From Dehalococcoidia bacterium UBA1141 (lineage in GTDB: Bacteria > Chloroflexota > Dehalococcoidia > Lucifugimonadales > UBA3495), in contig DCAE01000128.1 in assembly GCA_002311385.1 (NCBI GenBank), positions 110,036 to 142,942 on the forward strand: a stretch of DNA of 32,907 bases. Direction: 5' to 3'. This document shows positions 7,926 through 15,693 of the stretch, one piece after another. Both the position numbers and the translations under genes were made by a program. Under the pieces are notes generated by a model. It did no database searches. It was not told where the DNA came from and was given only the letters and a program-made list of their open reading frames with translations. Numbering within the stretch: position 1 is the stretch's first letter; the number at the start of each line of letters is the position of its first letter.

Positions 7926-8312
7926 TCAATCTGATTCCAAGATAATGTTGTCGATCAAGCGGACTTCTCCGAATCGCACAGCCACAGAGACCATTGATGC
8001 TTCAATAAAGTCATCTTGCCCTGCTTCAAGCTCATCTAGCGTCTCGGACGCAGCAACGCTGACGTAGTCAACCCCGTCCACTAAAGATTCTTGCTCCAAT
8101 ATGACCCTGACTTCTTCGCGCAGCACCCCGGCGTCCCGCTGGCCAGAGCGCCACAAATCTTCGGCGCGTCGGAGGGAGCGGTAAACCACGGTGGCCGCCT
8201 TCATCTGCTCTGTGCTCAATCGAGAATTTCTGCTACTCAAAGCCAGACCGTCGACCTGCCGAATGGTGGAGCAGGCCACAATCTTCAACCCCAAGTCCAA
8301 ATCCCTCACCAT
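7926..8312 (-). CDS. panC: PanC C-terminal open fragment
   Basis: 128 codons from an ATG four codons after the stop. It carries DGLALSSRN and the C-terminal domain, but no Shine-Dalgarno sequence precedes the ATG. Reconstitution from two chains is conceivable but I know of no split PanC. Confidence 0.55.
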   Translation of the reverse strand: MVRDLDLGLKIVACSTIRQVDGLALSSRNSRLSTEQMKAATVVYRSLRRAEDLWRSGQRDAGVLREEVRVILEQESLVDGVDYVSVAASETLDELEAGQDDFIEASMVSVAVRFGEVRLIDNIILESD

Positions 8313-8324
8313 CTGCTTTATTAC

Positions 8325-8810
8325 CTACGATTGTTGACCGTCTTTTTGACCGAAACAGGCTAGGTCCGGGCCGACTATATTGAAGAGTTTGGCCACCACC
8401 GTGGCCACGCCCCTGAAATGCCCCGGACGATGGGCGCCTTCCAGCTTGTCGCCCAAGGCACCCACATCGATCCACGTATCGAATCCCGGCGGGTAAATCT
8501 GGCTCAGCCCCGGAGTGAAAACCAGGTCGGCGTCCTCGTTTTTGAGCAACTCCAAGTCCCGTTCTAAATCCCTAGGATAACCGGCCAGGTCTTGAGGATT
8601 TCCAAACTGAGCCGGATTGACGAAAATACTCACAACCAGCGTCTTGTTTTCGGCTCTGGCCGGCCTTACTAGGGACAGGTGGCCTTCATGGAGTGCGCCC
8701 ATCGTGGGTACCAGACCCAAGGTACGTCCAGCTGTGCGGCAAACCTGCGCCATCTCACCGGCACTTTCGATTACACGAATCGACGGCACACGCATCGACC
8801 GCACCCACAT
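8325..8810 (-). CDS. panC: PanC N-terminal open fragment
   Basis: 161 codons covering the Rossmann-type ATP/pantoate-binding domain up to FGQKDGQQS. The start region contains a 15-bp tandem repeat that gives two possible ATG codons (8808-8810 and 8793-8795). A protein ending here lacks the SSRN segment and the C-terminal domain that closes over the active site, so it should be inactive alone. Confidence 0.6.
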   Translation of the reverse strand: MWVRSMRVPSIRVIESAGEMAQVCRTAGRTLGLVPTMGALHEGHLSLVRPARAENKTLVVSIFVNPAQFGNPQDLAGYPRDLERDLELLKNEDADLVFTPGLSQIYPPGFDTWIDVGALGDKLEGAHRPGHFRGVATVVAKLFNIVGPDLACFGQKDGQQS

Positions 8811-8858
8811 CGATGGTCAATGAACTTCAACGGCGAATTTAACGCAGAATCTAGCAAG

Positions 8859-9854
8859 TTAATCGGACGTTTCCGCGTTCATGTCGGCGATCGATGGCAG
8901 ACCGCCCAAACTAGTGGCGCTCCGCAGGGCATTAATCACCGCCCTAGCCGTAACTTCCACAGCCGCCGCTCCCAGGAGGGTCAAGTCCGCCGTCATGGGG
9001 CCGTTCTTGGCGGTTGATCCTGTAGCCAGAGCAAACATGGTGTCTCCGTCTCTTTCCGTGTGGCAGGGCCTGATGGTGAGGGCTAGGCCGTCGTGGCTAA
9101 CACCTGCCAGGTAGTTGGCGCCCTCTTTGTTCAACGCAGCATCGGTGGCCACCACGCCTATGGTGGTGTTGCTCAGTGGCCCGGCAGCTTGACCCGCACG
9201 TCCAGACAACAACAAGTCCACCGGGTCGTCCATGCCTGACTCGCCGGGCCGCCGTGGACCGGCTATGAGCGAACCGGAGTGATAGTCGTAGACGCCCCCG
9301 TAAGCATTGACCGCCACTGAGGCGGCCACCGTAATGCCATCGGGCAATTTGATGGTCGCTGAGCCTATGCCCGACTTGATTGCTGCCTCCATGCCCCTAC
9401 CCTTAGCCACTGTGGCACCGGTGCCTGCGCCCACACTACCCACTTCCATAGGGTCGGAACTTGCGCTCAAGGAGGCAGCCAGTCCGTCGGAGAACCTGGG
9501 ACGAACGTCGGATGCCAACAAGCCCAAGTCGAACAAAACGGCCGCCGGAACGATGGGCACAACGACTGGGCCGACAGGAAACCCGATTCCTTGGCCTGAC
9601 AAATAGTAAACAACCCCACCGGCGGCATCCAGCCCGAACGCACTGCCTCCGGTTAGGAGCAAGCCATGGACACGGTCTACCCGGTGACCCGGTCTAAGTA
9701 GGTCGGTTTCCCGGGTGCCCGGCGAGCCACCACGAACGTCCACTCCGCCGACGGCACCGCCACGGCAAATAAACACCGTGCAGCCGGTGCCATGGGCCCG
9801 GTCGGTGAAGTGCCCCGCTTCCAGTCCGGCAACGTCGGTAATAGTTGTGTTCAT
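8859..9854 (-). CDS. P1-family self-cleaving peptidase (DmpA / NylC-like aminopeptidase)
   Basis: 331 aa. The family comprises N-terminal nucleophile hydrolases that cut themselves between Asn and Thr to form alpha and beta chains; known activities include L-aminopeptidase D-amidase (DmpA), beta-aminopeptidases and nylon-oligomer hydrolase (NylC). The cleavage site is visible as SNTTIGVVATDA, predicting Asn229/Thr230 and a 102-residue beta chain. The N-terminal half contains GLLLTGGSAFGLDAAGGV, a family hallmark. Cytoplasmic, no signal. ATG preceded by GTGGAAG and driven by the promoter at 9911-9939. It is probably the first gene of an operon with panC; a functional link, such as beta-alanine release from peptides, is attractive but only inferred. 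Confidence 0.88.
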   Translation of the reverse strand: MNTTITDVAGLEAGHFTDRAHGTGCTVFICRGGAVGGVDVRGGSPGTRETDLLRPGHRVDRVHGLLLTGGSAFGLDAAGGVVYYLSGQGIGFPVGPVVVPIVPAAVLFDLGLLASDVRPRFSDGLAASLSASSDPMEVGSVGAGTGATVAKGRGMEAAIKSGIGSATIKLPDGITVAASVAVNAYGGVYDYHSGSLIAGPRRPGESGMDDPVDLLLSGRAGQAAGPLSNTTIGVVATDAALNKEGANYLAGVSHDGLALTIRPCHTERDGDTMFALATGSTAKNGPMTADLTLLGAAAVEVTARAVINALRSATSLGGLPSIADMNAETSD

Positions 9855-9910
9855 GTGCTTCCACTATTTATGGCTTGGAGAGGCATGGGTTCTTGAAGTA
9901 GCTGAGTAAA

Positions 9911-9939
9911 ATTGTAGAGATGGGTAATTTGGGTGTCAA
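9911..9939 (-). promoter_or_regulatory. Near-consensus promoter for P1 peptidase-panC
   Basis: On the minus strand TTGACA (9934-9939) and TACAAT (9911-9916) are 17 bp apart. Predicted start near 9904, about 50 nt before the ATG. It lies about 20 bp outside the left end of the repeat element at 9960. Confidence 0.7.
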
Positions 9940-9959
9940 ACTGGAACAAATAACGAGCT

Positions 9960-10277
9960 AAATCCCCCTAAATTCCCCTTTACAAAGGGGGACTCTTCCC
10001 CTGGCAGTGGATTTAGCTAGCAACTAGCCCCTCTTTACGATGGGGAAACTTCCCCCGACGGTGGATTTAGCTAGCAACTAGCCCAATTTACAAAGGACGA
10101 CCATTCCTCCGACAGCTAATTTAGCTAGCAACGAGCCCCTCTTTACAAAGGGGAATCTTCCTGTGACAGCGAATTTAGCCAGCAACTAGCCCCCCTTTAC
10201 AAAGGGGGACTCTTACTCTGACGGCGAATTTAGTTAGCGACTAGCCCCACTTTCGTAAAGGGGGGTTGGGGGGATTT
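9960..10277. repeat. 54-bp tandem repeat array flanked by inverted ends (MITE-like)
   Basis: About five units with a period of 54-55 bp (CAACTAGCCC-type unit starts at 10021, 10075, 10129, 10183 and, as CGACTAGCCC, 10238). Most units have the hairpin CCCCTTTACAAAGGGG and the short inverted repeat GCTAG-CAA-CTAGC. The left end (AAATCCCCCTAAATTCCCC) and right end, read on the other strand (AAATCCCCCCAACCCCCC), are imperfect inverted repeats of about 28 bp, giving a bounded 318-bp element. No spacers, so not CRISPR; no ORF. I could not identify a clear target-site duplication. Confidence 0.85.
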
Positions 10278-10337
10278 CCTTCGCAATCAAGAGCAACTCG
10301 TGAACCCACTTGACTCCCAACACCGCAACTAACGCCT

Positions 10338-11552
10338 TTAGGACGACTCCCGGTTCGGCTTAGCCATAGGGACGGCCAAAACAATCAACCCAGACAGGCC
10401 TGTCAAGATGCCAGCATAGTAGTAAATCGAGCCGAACCCTCCCAGATGGTTGATGACGAGGGTTGCGACGAAGGGGGATGCCCCACCGATAATTCCGTTG
10501 AGCCCGAAGATGAACCCGGTGGTGGCCGCCTCGGTCCCCCTTCCGGCTATGTCCAAGACGGCTGCCAAGATGATTTGCTGCAAGGAGAAGCTGAACAATC
10601 CGAGGCCAGCGAAAACGATTGCCAGCCAGAAAGTATCGCTGGCGCTCACCACCAGCATGGACAAGATTGTGGCTGCAGCCAATCCGGGAATAATCACCTG
10701 CTTGCGTCCAAACCGGTCCGAAAGCTGCCCCAGGAAAGGCGCTGAAATAATCCCCATGCCGGTCAGCAAAGCAAAATGGGCGCCGGTGCTGAAGTGGCCT
10801 TTGCCCAGTTCTTCTTCCAGATAAAATGGCGTCCAATGGAAAAGAGCGTTTAGGCCGACTCCCCTCAATGCGGCCGATAACACAAGGGCCATGATTACCG
10901 GGTTCTTCAGCACTTCTTTGGTTGCCAGAAATTGGCCACGCAGTGTTCTAGGTTCCGCTTGCTCTTCATCCTTGCCCAATTCCCGCAATGACCACCATAC
11001 GAAAAAACCGGTGACGGCGGCCGGAGCAGCGTAGATGAACAAGACGTTGCGGTAGAACATCACGGTCAGCATCGCCCCGGCAAGAAGCGGACCCAATACG
11101 TTCCCAATGTTGGAGCCAAATCCGTGGATTGAAACAGCAAAGCCCCGGCGGTCCGGGAAGCGGCGGGACAGTGCGGCGGTGGCGGGAAGATGCCACAGCG
11201 CACCGGGAATAGAAACGACTGCGATGGCTACCACCAACAAAGGGAAACTCGGTGCTGCGCCCACGGCCAGGTAGGCGATTGCCGCCCAGAACATGCAGGC
11301 GGTCAATATAAGGCCCCACTGGTTCTTCAGCATGTCCACAAACACACCGACGCCCAGATTCACGACGCCGAAGCCCGCTTGTCGAATGGCCAATAGGCTG
11401 GCAACTTGTAGGTTGCTCAATCCCATGGCGGAAGCAATGGCTGGCATGAACACCGGTATGCCTTGGTCATAAAGGTGGGAGATGCCATGTCCGAAGGACA
11501 AACTGGCTAAGATAAAGCCTCTGTCTTGCTTTCGGTCAGCCGGAGGTGACAT
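10338..11552 (-). CDS. MFS transporter
   Basis: 404 aa from the chosen ATG 11552 (the frame is open upstream to 11669, but that extension is hydrophilic and Arg-rich and does not look membrane-like). About twelve hydrophobic segments, with a central hydrophilic loop (RELGKDEEQAEPRTLRGQ) between the two halves. The loop-8/9 motif LSDRFGRKQVIIPG is the classic MFS signature; DRRGFAVSIHGFGSNIGN in TM5 resembles motif C regions. Substrate unknown; the family includes anion and drug:proton carriers. It stands alone between the repeat array and the SDR cluster, transcribed away from the latter. Stretch 11553-11879 holds no gene that I can support. Confidence 0.85.
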   Translation of the reverse strand: MSPPADRKQDRGFILASLSFGHGISHLYDQGIPVFMPAIASAMGLSNLQVASLLAIRQAGFGVVNLGVGVFVDMLKNQWGLILTACMFWAAIAYLAVGAAPSFPLLVVAIAVVSIPGALWHLPATAALSRRFPDRRGFAVSIHGFGSNIGNVLGPLLAGAMLTVMFYRNVLFIYAAPAAVTGFFVWWSLRELGKDEEQAEPRTLRGQFLATKEVLKNPVIMALVLSAALRGVGLNALFHWTPFYLEEELGKGHFSTGAHFALLTGMGIISAPFLGQLSDRFGRKQVIIPGLAAATILSMLVVSASDTFWLAIVFAGLGLFSFSLQQIILAAVLDIAGRGTEAATTGFIFGLNGIIGGASPFVATLVINHLGGFGSIYYYAGILTGLSGLIVLAVPMAKPNRESS

Positions 11553-11879
11553 GGTCTGTTCCAAAGACTGCTCCTGTGTGCCAATCCTGCGGAAATATAA
11601 AGCCTGAACCAGTTGAGCCCGCCGAGGGTCACGATATCCGGACTTGAGAAATGGCCGGTTCTGCCGCACCCCAGTCTACCATCCACTCCCTTGGAGCGGA
11701 CCCCAAAGGGGACGTCCATTTATCGGATAGGGCCCATGCCCTTGATTTAGAGGTTATGTTATGCTTGCGCCGCTCCAGGCACATAATCCCGGCTCACACT
11801 TCCGGCTCATGCAGATGGGAAGGGACAGATTGGTGAGAATAATTGTGAATAAAATCGATTTACAGAGAGGTCTGACGAT

Positions 11880-12656
11880 ATGCCCTACGCTGGCTTAAGT
11901 TTAGAGGGCAAGGTTGCTCTGGTGACCGGCTCCGCCCGCGGTATCGGCGCCGCTCTTGCCATCGGTTTGGCTGAGGCTGGCGCGGATGTGGCCGTTTCCG
12001 ATGTTCCGGAGAGACTGGAAGATGCCGCTACAACGAAAGAACGGGTGGAGGCTCTAGGGAAGAAATGCACCATTTATGCTTTGGATGTTCTGGATTTGGA
12101 CAACATCAAGAGCGCCACTGACCAGGTGGTCGAGGATTTCGGTAGCCTGAATATCTTGATAAGCAATGCCGGGATACGCAGGCCCAAGCCTTCTTTGGAG
12201 GTTACCGAGGCCGATTGGGACTTGGTGGTGGACACCAACCTGAAGGGGGTGTTCTTCTGCGCCCAAGCTGCCGCTCGCCACATGATTGCCCAAGGCGGCG
12301 GTCGAATCATCAATATCGCCTCCCAATTCAGCGTGGTGGCCAGAGAAAATCGGGCGGCCTATTGCTCCGCCAAAGCTGGCGTGGCAAACCTGACCCGAGT
12401 CTTGGCGTTGGAATGGATCAAGCACGGCATCACCGTTAACGCTATCGGTCCCGGACCAACAGTCACACCGGGAATGATGGCCGCCGTTCCCCGGTCGGCC
12501 GAGGAGTTGGAAAGGGAACTGGCTGAGCACATGCCTTTGGGACGGCGCATGGAGCCCGAGGAACTGGTGGGCGCCGCAATCTATCTGGCCAGCCCATCGG
12601 CATCCGCCACCAACGGCCATCTGATGATTGTGGACGGCGGCTGGACAGCAAAGTGA
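11880..12656 (+). CDS. SDR family NAD(P)-dependent oxidoreductase (1)
   Basis: 258 aa classical short-chain dehydrogenase. Rossmann motif TGSARGIG (residues 16-23), NAG motif (ISNAG, 95-99), catalytic Ser148, Tyr161 and Lys165 (YCSAK), and C-terminal DGGW cofactor/tetramer motif. Asp41 after the second beta strand (VSDVPE) suggests NAD rather than NADP. First gene of a plus-strand run with a second SDR 58 bp downstream and a SnoaL-like gene after that; AGAGAGG lies 9 nt before the ATG. Substrate cannot be told from sequence. Confidence 0.9.
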   Translation: MPYAGLSLEGKVALVTGSARGIGAALAIGLAEAGADVAVSDVPERLEDAATTKERVEALGKKCTIYALDVLDLDNIKSATDQVVEDFGSLNILISNAGIRRPKPSLEVTEADWDLVVDTNLKGVFFCAQAAARHMIAQGGGRIINIASQFSVVARENRAAYCSAKAGVANLTRVLALEWIKHGITVNAIGPGPTVTPGMMAAVPRSAEELERELAEHMPLGRRMEPEELVGAAIYLASPSASATNGHLMIVDGGWTAK

Positions 12657-12714
12657 CCAGGCTCTCAGCCATGGGTTGTCAGCGTTCAGCTTTCTGAAGA
12701 AAACGGAGGCTTGA

Positions 12715-13530
12715 ATGGGGAAATTTGACGGGAAAGTAGCCTTGGTTACCGGCGCTGGGCGCATGAGGGGGATTGGCCGGGCTGCGGCTATGGCCTTCGC
12801 CCAAGAAGGGGCTGATGTAACAGTCACCGGAACCGGTCGCGATCCCGAGAGCTTCCCCGACGACGAAAAAGCCGCTGGCTGGCGGGATATTGACAGCGTG
12901 GCCGATGAGATTACCGGCTTGGGACGGGGTTCTCTGGCCTTGGTGGTCGACGTGACCAAAGAAGCTCAGGTTCAGGACGCCGTGGAAAGGACCGTCGCAC
13001 AGTTTGGCCGGATCGACTTCTTGGTCAACAATGCCAGCGCACCTCGGATGGCCGCTTGGGCGCCGTTGGAAGAGTTGACCGAAGAGGCCTGGCACACGGT
13101 CATGGACATCAAGGTCACTGGGGCCTTCTTGTGCACCAAGGCGGTTGTTCAGGCGTTGTTGAGCCAGGGACACGGCGGCAGCATCGTCAACGTCATTTCC
13201 GTGGAAGCCAAGATTAGCCGGGCCAACGACTTAGCCTACGCTACAGCCAGCGGAGCCTTGGCGACCTTCACTCATAAAGCAGGCAAAGCGCTGGCTCCCC
13301 ACGGAATCCGGGTCAACGGCGTCAGCCCCGGCACCAGCGATACCTCCCGCAATGACATTTTATATGGATACCCCAGAACCGCTGTTTGGGACGAACGGCT
13401 TGAGTCGATACCGCTGGGACGCGCTGGCCAGCCCGAGGAGATTGGCAATTTCATCGCTTGGCTGTGCACCAAAGACGCCGAATTTATCGTCGGCCAGTGC
13501 ATCGACATGGATGGCGGTCAAGCAGCTTAG
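12715..13530 (+). CDS. SDR family protein (2), catalytic lysine replaced
   Basis: 271 aa. The fold is clearly SDR: TGAGRMRGIG near the N-terminus, NNAS in place of NNAG, Ser162 and Tyr175 at the right spacing, and IDMDGGQAA at the end. The YxxxK motif reads YATAS: position 179, normally Lys, is Ser (codon AGC). That lysine orients the cofactor ribose and lowers the Tyr pKa, so the enzyme may be inactive or regulatory, or may use another residue. The reading frame is undamaged. An insertion around residues 42-60 (PESFPDDEKAAGWRDID) is seen in some SDRs acting on bulky substrates. Linked by short gaps to SDR 1 and the SnoaL-like gene. Confidence 0.85.
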   Translation: MGKFDGKVALVTGAGRMRGIGRAAAMAFAQEGADVTVTGTGRDPESFPDDEKAAGWRDIDSVADEITGLGRGSLALVVDVTKEAQVQDAVERTVAQFGRIDFLVNNASAPRMAAWAPLEELTEEAWHTVMDIKVTGAFLCTKAVVQALLSQGHGGSIVNVISVEAKISRANDLAYATASGALATFTHKAGKALAPHGIRVNGVSPGTSDTSRNDILYGYPRTAVWDERLESIPLGRAGQPEEIGNFIAWLCTKDAEFIVGQCIDMDGGQAA

Positions 13531-13544
13531 CTCGTTAAGTTAAT

Positions 13545-13561
13545 GGGCATCAAAAATGCCC
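13545..13561 (+). other. Small intercistronic hairpin
   Basis: GGGCAT-CAAAA-ATGCCC between SDR 2 and the SnoaL-like gene, with no T-tract. It ends about 12 nt before the AGGAGG ribosome site of the next gene, so it may affect RNA stability or initiation rather than termination. Confidence 0.4.
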
Positions 13562-13583
13562 CAACACAATCTAGGAGGTCATC

Positions 13584-14048
13584 ATGAGTCTTGAAACCCT
13601 GGAAAAGAGAATCAAGGTCTTGGAGGACATCGAAGACATAAAGCGGCTGAAACGCCGGTATTGCCTATACTGCGACGATAATTATGACGCTGACGCATTG
13701 GCCGAGCTTTTCACGGAAGACGCCGTTTGGGACGGTGGCATCCGGGGCAAGAGCGAGGGAAGAGAGGCCATACGGACCTTCTTCCAGAAGGCACCCCAGC
13801 GCCTTCCCTTCGCCATACACATGGTGACCAATCCCATAATCGATGTTGACGGCGACACCGGCACGGGCACTTGGTACCTATTCCAACCGTGCACCTTCGC
13901 CGATGGCGACCGAGCAGTTTGGGGGGCAGCCCGTTACGATGAAGAGTATGTCCGTATCGACGGCCATTGGAAGTTTCAAAACTTGAAGCTCACCTCTCAT
14001 TTCTGGACGCCCTTCGACGAAGGCTGGGTGCAGACCAAGTTCGCTTAG
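13584..14048 (+). CDS. SnoaL-like / NTF2-fold protein (SnoaL_4, BaiE-related)
   Basis: 154 aa. The family has a cone-shaped alpha+beta barrel and includes steroid/bile-acid dehydratases (BaiE), scytalone dehydratase and polyketide cyclases. The opening helix pair LKRRYCLYCDDNYDADALAE followed by LFTEDAVWDG is typical, and Tyr29, Asp32/Asp35 and His79 are candidates for the Tyr-Asp-His acid/base set used by BaiE. A strong AGGAGG lies 5 nt before the ATG. It follows two SDR genes closely, suggesting a pathway in which an alcohol/ketone is oxidised and a neighbouring hydroxyl eliminated or a ring isomerised; this is inference. Confidence 0.85.
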   Translation: MSLETLEKRIKVLEDIEDIKRLKRRYCLYCDDNYDADALAELFTEDAVWDGGIRGKSEGREAIRTFFQKAPQRLPFAIHMVTNPIIDVDGDTGTGTWYLFQPCTFADGDRAVWGAARYDEEYVRIDGHWKFQNLKLTSHFWTPFDEGWVQTKFA

Positions 14049-14126
14049 GGTTTGGGTGCGCTGGGGACTTAACTGGCATCGCCTACTGGACATAAGTTGT
14101 TCGTCACGGTTGCGCCCCCATCCTAA

Positions 14127-14149
14127 CCTTCCCCCGAAATGGGGGAAGG
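14127..14149 (+). repeat. GC-rich hairpin repeat
   Basis: CCTTCCCCC-GAAAT-GGGGGAAGG, a perfect 9-bp stem inside the phrase CCCCCATCCTAACCTTCC. It looks like a dispersed intergenic repeat and may also act as a Rho-assisted terminator between the SnoaL-like gene and SDR 3. It explains the false N-terminal extension of the SDR 3 frame. Confidence 0.5.
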
Positions 14150-14267
14150 GACCTGTGTTCCCCCAAGAAGGAGAGTTAGAGTGGGTGTGAAGTCGTCAGG
14201 CTCGACACCGTTGGGAGCAGCGCACGCCCGTTTTGGAAACTCAAGACTAATAACTCAGAGGAAAATT

Positions 14268-15023
14268 ATGGGCAAGATGGACGGCATGGTGGCCATTGTC
14301 ACCGGCGCTAGCCGGGGTTTGGGCCGGGCTATTGCCAAAGAGTACGCTCAGGAAGGGGCCAGGGTTGTGGCCTGCGCTCGTTCCCAGTCGCCCACCGGCT
14401 TATCGGGCACGCTGGAAGAAACAGTTGCTTCCATTCGGGCCGAAGGCGGCGAGGTGCTCTCAGTAGCTTGCGATGTTACCGACGAGGCTCAAGTAGGTGA
14501 ATTGGTGGGCCAAGCGGTGGCAAATTATGCCCAAATCGACGTCTTGTTCAACAATGCCGGGGCAATGGTTTTGGGCGAATCCCTGCTGGAGATTGACTCG
14601 GTCCGCTGGAAGCAAGTTGTGGATGTCAATGTCACCGGCACCTATATGGTCAGCCGTGCGGTGTTGCCCCAAATGATTAGGCAAAATCGAGGCAGCATCA
14701 TCAATGTCGGTTCTAGAATGGCCGACGACCCTAAACTCGGCGGCGGCGTATTGTATAGCGCCACCAAAGCCGCCGTGCATATGTTCAGCTACTGTTTGGC
14801 AGAAGAGGTGCGGGAGCACAACGTGGCGGTAAACATACTGAGTCCCGGCAGCCTGAAAAGCGAAGGTTCTGCGGCTATTCCATGGACGCAGGGCGACTGG
14901 CATCTGAGGGTCGAGCCGGATGTTGTTGGTCCTTCCGCCGTCTACCTGGCGTTGCAGGACGCCAACTCCATGACCGGCCAACTACTGCTCAGGGCCGATT
15001 TCGGCAAAACCTGGGGGGCTTAA
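14268..15023 (+). CDS. SDR family NAD(P)-dependent oxidoreductase (3)
   Basis: 251 aa. TGASRGLG at residues 12-19, NNAG at 95-98, Ser149, Tyr163 and Lys167 (YSATK) all present. Basic residues follow the second strand (ACARSQ), hinting at NADP preference. I chose ATG 14268, preceded by AGAGGA at 6 nt, rather than the upstream in-frame start at 14139, because the extension is translated from the hairpin repeat. Its stop overlaps the stop of the convergent nitroreductase by four bases (TTAA). Confidence 0.9.
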   Translation: MGKMDGMVAIVTGASRGLGRAIAKEYAQEGARVVACARSQSPTGLSGTLEETVASIRAEGGEVLSVACDVTDEAQVGELVGQAVANYAQIDVLFNNAGAMVLGESLLEIDSVRWKQVVDVNVTGTYMVSRAVLPQMIRQNRGSIINVGSRMADDPKLGGGVLYSATKAAVHMFSYCLAEEVREHNVAVNILSPGSLKSEGSAAIPWTQGDWHLRVEPDVVGPSAVYLALQDANSMTGQLLLRADFGKTWGA

Positions 15024-15643
15024 CCTCTATTGCCGTATCGGTTGTGGGAGGTCACGTCCGCCGCCGGTTTCCTCTGGGTGGTACCGAAGTTGCCCCTAGG
15101 GTAGCCCAGCGGGGTCAGCATTACCGTTTCCACGTGATCGGGAATGCCCAGGATATCTTTCACCCTCTGCTCTCCTCTGAGGTGAGCCGTCGTCAGGCGG
15201 GTACCCAAACCCAGAGCCCGAGCCGCCAAGAATAGGTTTTGCGCCGCTGGCCAGACCGATGACGCTTGACTGCCGCGAACGAAAGGCTCCCCTTCAGTCG
15301 TTGGGGACGTGCCAGAATGGTCGGCGCAAATCAAAATCATAGCTGGAACGTCCGGCATGTGGTGGGCCAGGTAGCGTGCGGCCTTGTAGGCTGGTGTCTC
15401 GCCTGGTGGAGCTTCGTGCCCCAAGGCGTTTAGCCACACTTCCTTATAAACTTCGCCAACCAGGGCAATGACCTCCGGGTCGGTGATGGCGATAAACTCC
15501 CACGGTTGGCGGTTGCCACCGTTGGGGGCTCTGATCGCTGCGTCGATAATCTTTTCTATGGCCTCTTTGGGCACCGGGTCCGGCCTGAACCGGGTGAATG
15601 ACCGTTGGCTGTACATTGCTTCAAATAGATTCATATCGTCCAT
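15020..15643 (-). CDS. Nitroreductase family FMN protein
   Basis: 207 aa. The FMN-binding opening YSQRSFTRFRPDPVP and the APNGGNRQPWEF segment are standard for the family, as are the central AAQNLFLAARALGLGT helix and the C-terminal PLGYP. Such enzymes reduce nitro groups, quinones or enones with NAD(P)H; a few act as dehalogenases or in cofactor biosynthesis. Start ATG 15643 is preceded by AGAGG, which is part of a threefold 9-bp repeat (15650-15676). Convergent with SDR 3; an amidase lies upstream on the same strand with a 50-bp gap. Confidence 0.88.
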   Translation of the reverse strand: MDDMNLFEAMYSQRSFTRFRPDPVPKEAIEKIIDAAIRAPNGGNRQPWEFIAITDPEVIALVGEVYKEVWLNALGHEAPPGETPAYKAARYLAHHMPDVPAMILICADHSGTSPTTEGEPFVRGSQASSVWPAAQNLFLAARALGLGTRLTTAHLRGEQRVKDILGIPDHVETVMLTPLGYPRGNFGTTQRKPAADVTSHNRYGNRG

Positions 15644-15649
15644 TTTATT

Positions 15650-15676
15650 GACCTCTGGGATCTCTGGGACCTCTGG
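15650..15676 (-). repeat. Triple 9-bp repeat carrying the ribosome-binding site
   Basis: On the minus strand CCAGAGGTC, CCAGAGATC, CCAGAGGTC run head to tail, ending 6 nt before the nitroreductase ATG. Each copy contains AGAG(G/A), so copy-number change would move or multiply the Shine-Dalgarno sequence. Confidence 0.75.
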
Positions 15677-15693
15677 TTTTTAGATTTTGTTTT

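Larger units (their letters stand above)
7926..8810 (-). pseudogene. panC: Pantoate-beta-alanine ligase, interrupted by in-frame TAG
   Basis: PanC joins pantoate and beta-alanine with ATP to make pantothenate, the precursor of CoA. All family motifs are present: PTMGALHEGHLSLV (ATP loop), FVNPAQFG, YPR, GHFRGV, FGQKD, and after the interruption VRDLDL, DGLALSSRN and the C-terminal VRLIDNI. TAG at 8325-8327 follows FGQKDGQQS; homologues read FGQKDYQQ(L/A)(L/V)VI here. The stop therefore replaces a hydrophobic residue (TTG to TAG is the simplest path), and Tyr to Gly and a Ser substitution cluster within five codons. The frame is otherwise intact over about 294 codons, the normal length. The gene is 48 bp behind the P1 peptidase and probably cotranscribed with it. 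Confidence 0.85.

Noticed and set aside
9960..10277. Possible CRISPR array
   Set aside because: Units are contiguous diverged 54-bp repeats with no unique spacers and no cas genes nearby.
14139..14267. Upstream start for SDR 3
   Set aside because: The extension is translated from a hairpin repeat; ATG 14268 has a good ribosome site and matches the family N-terminus.
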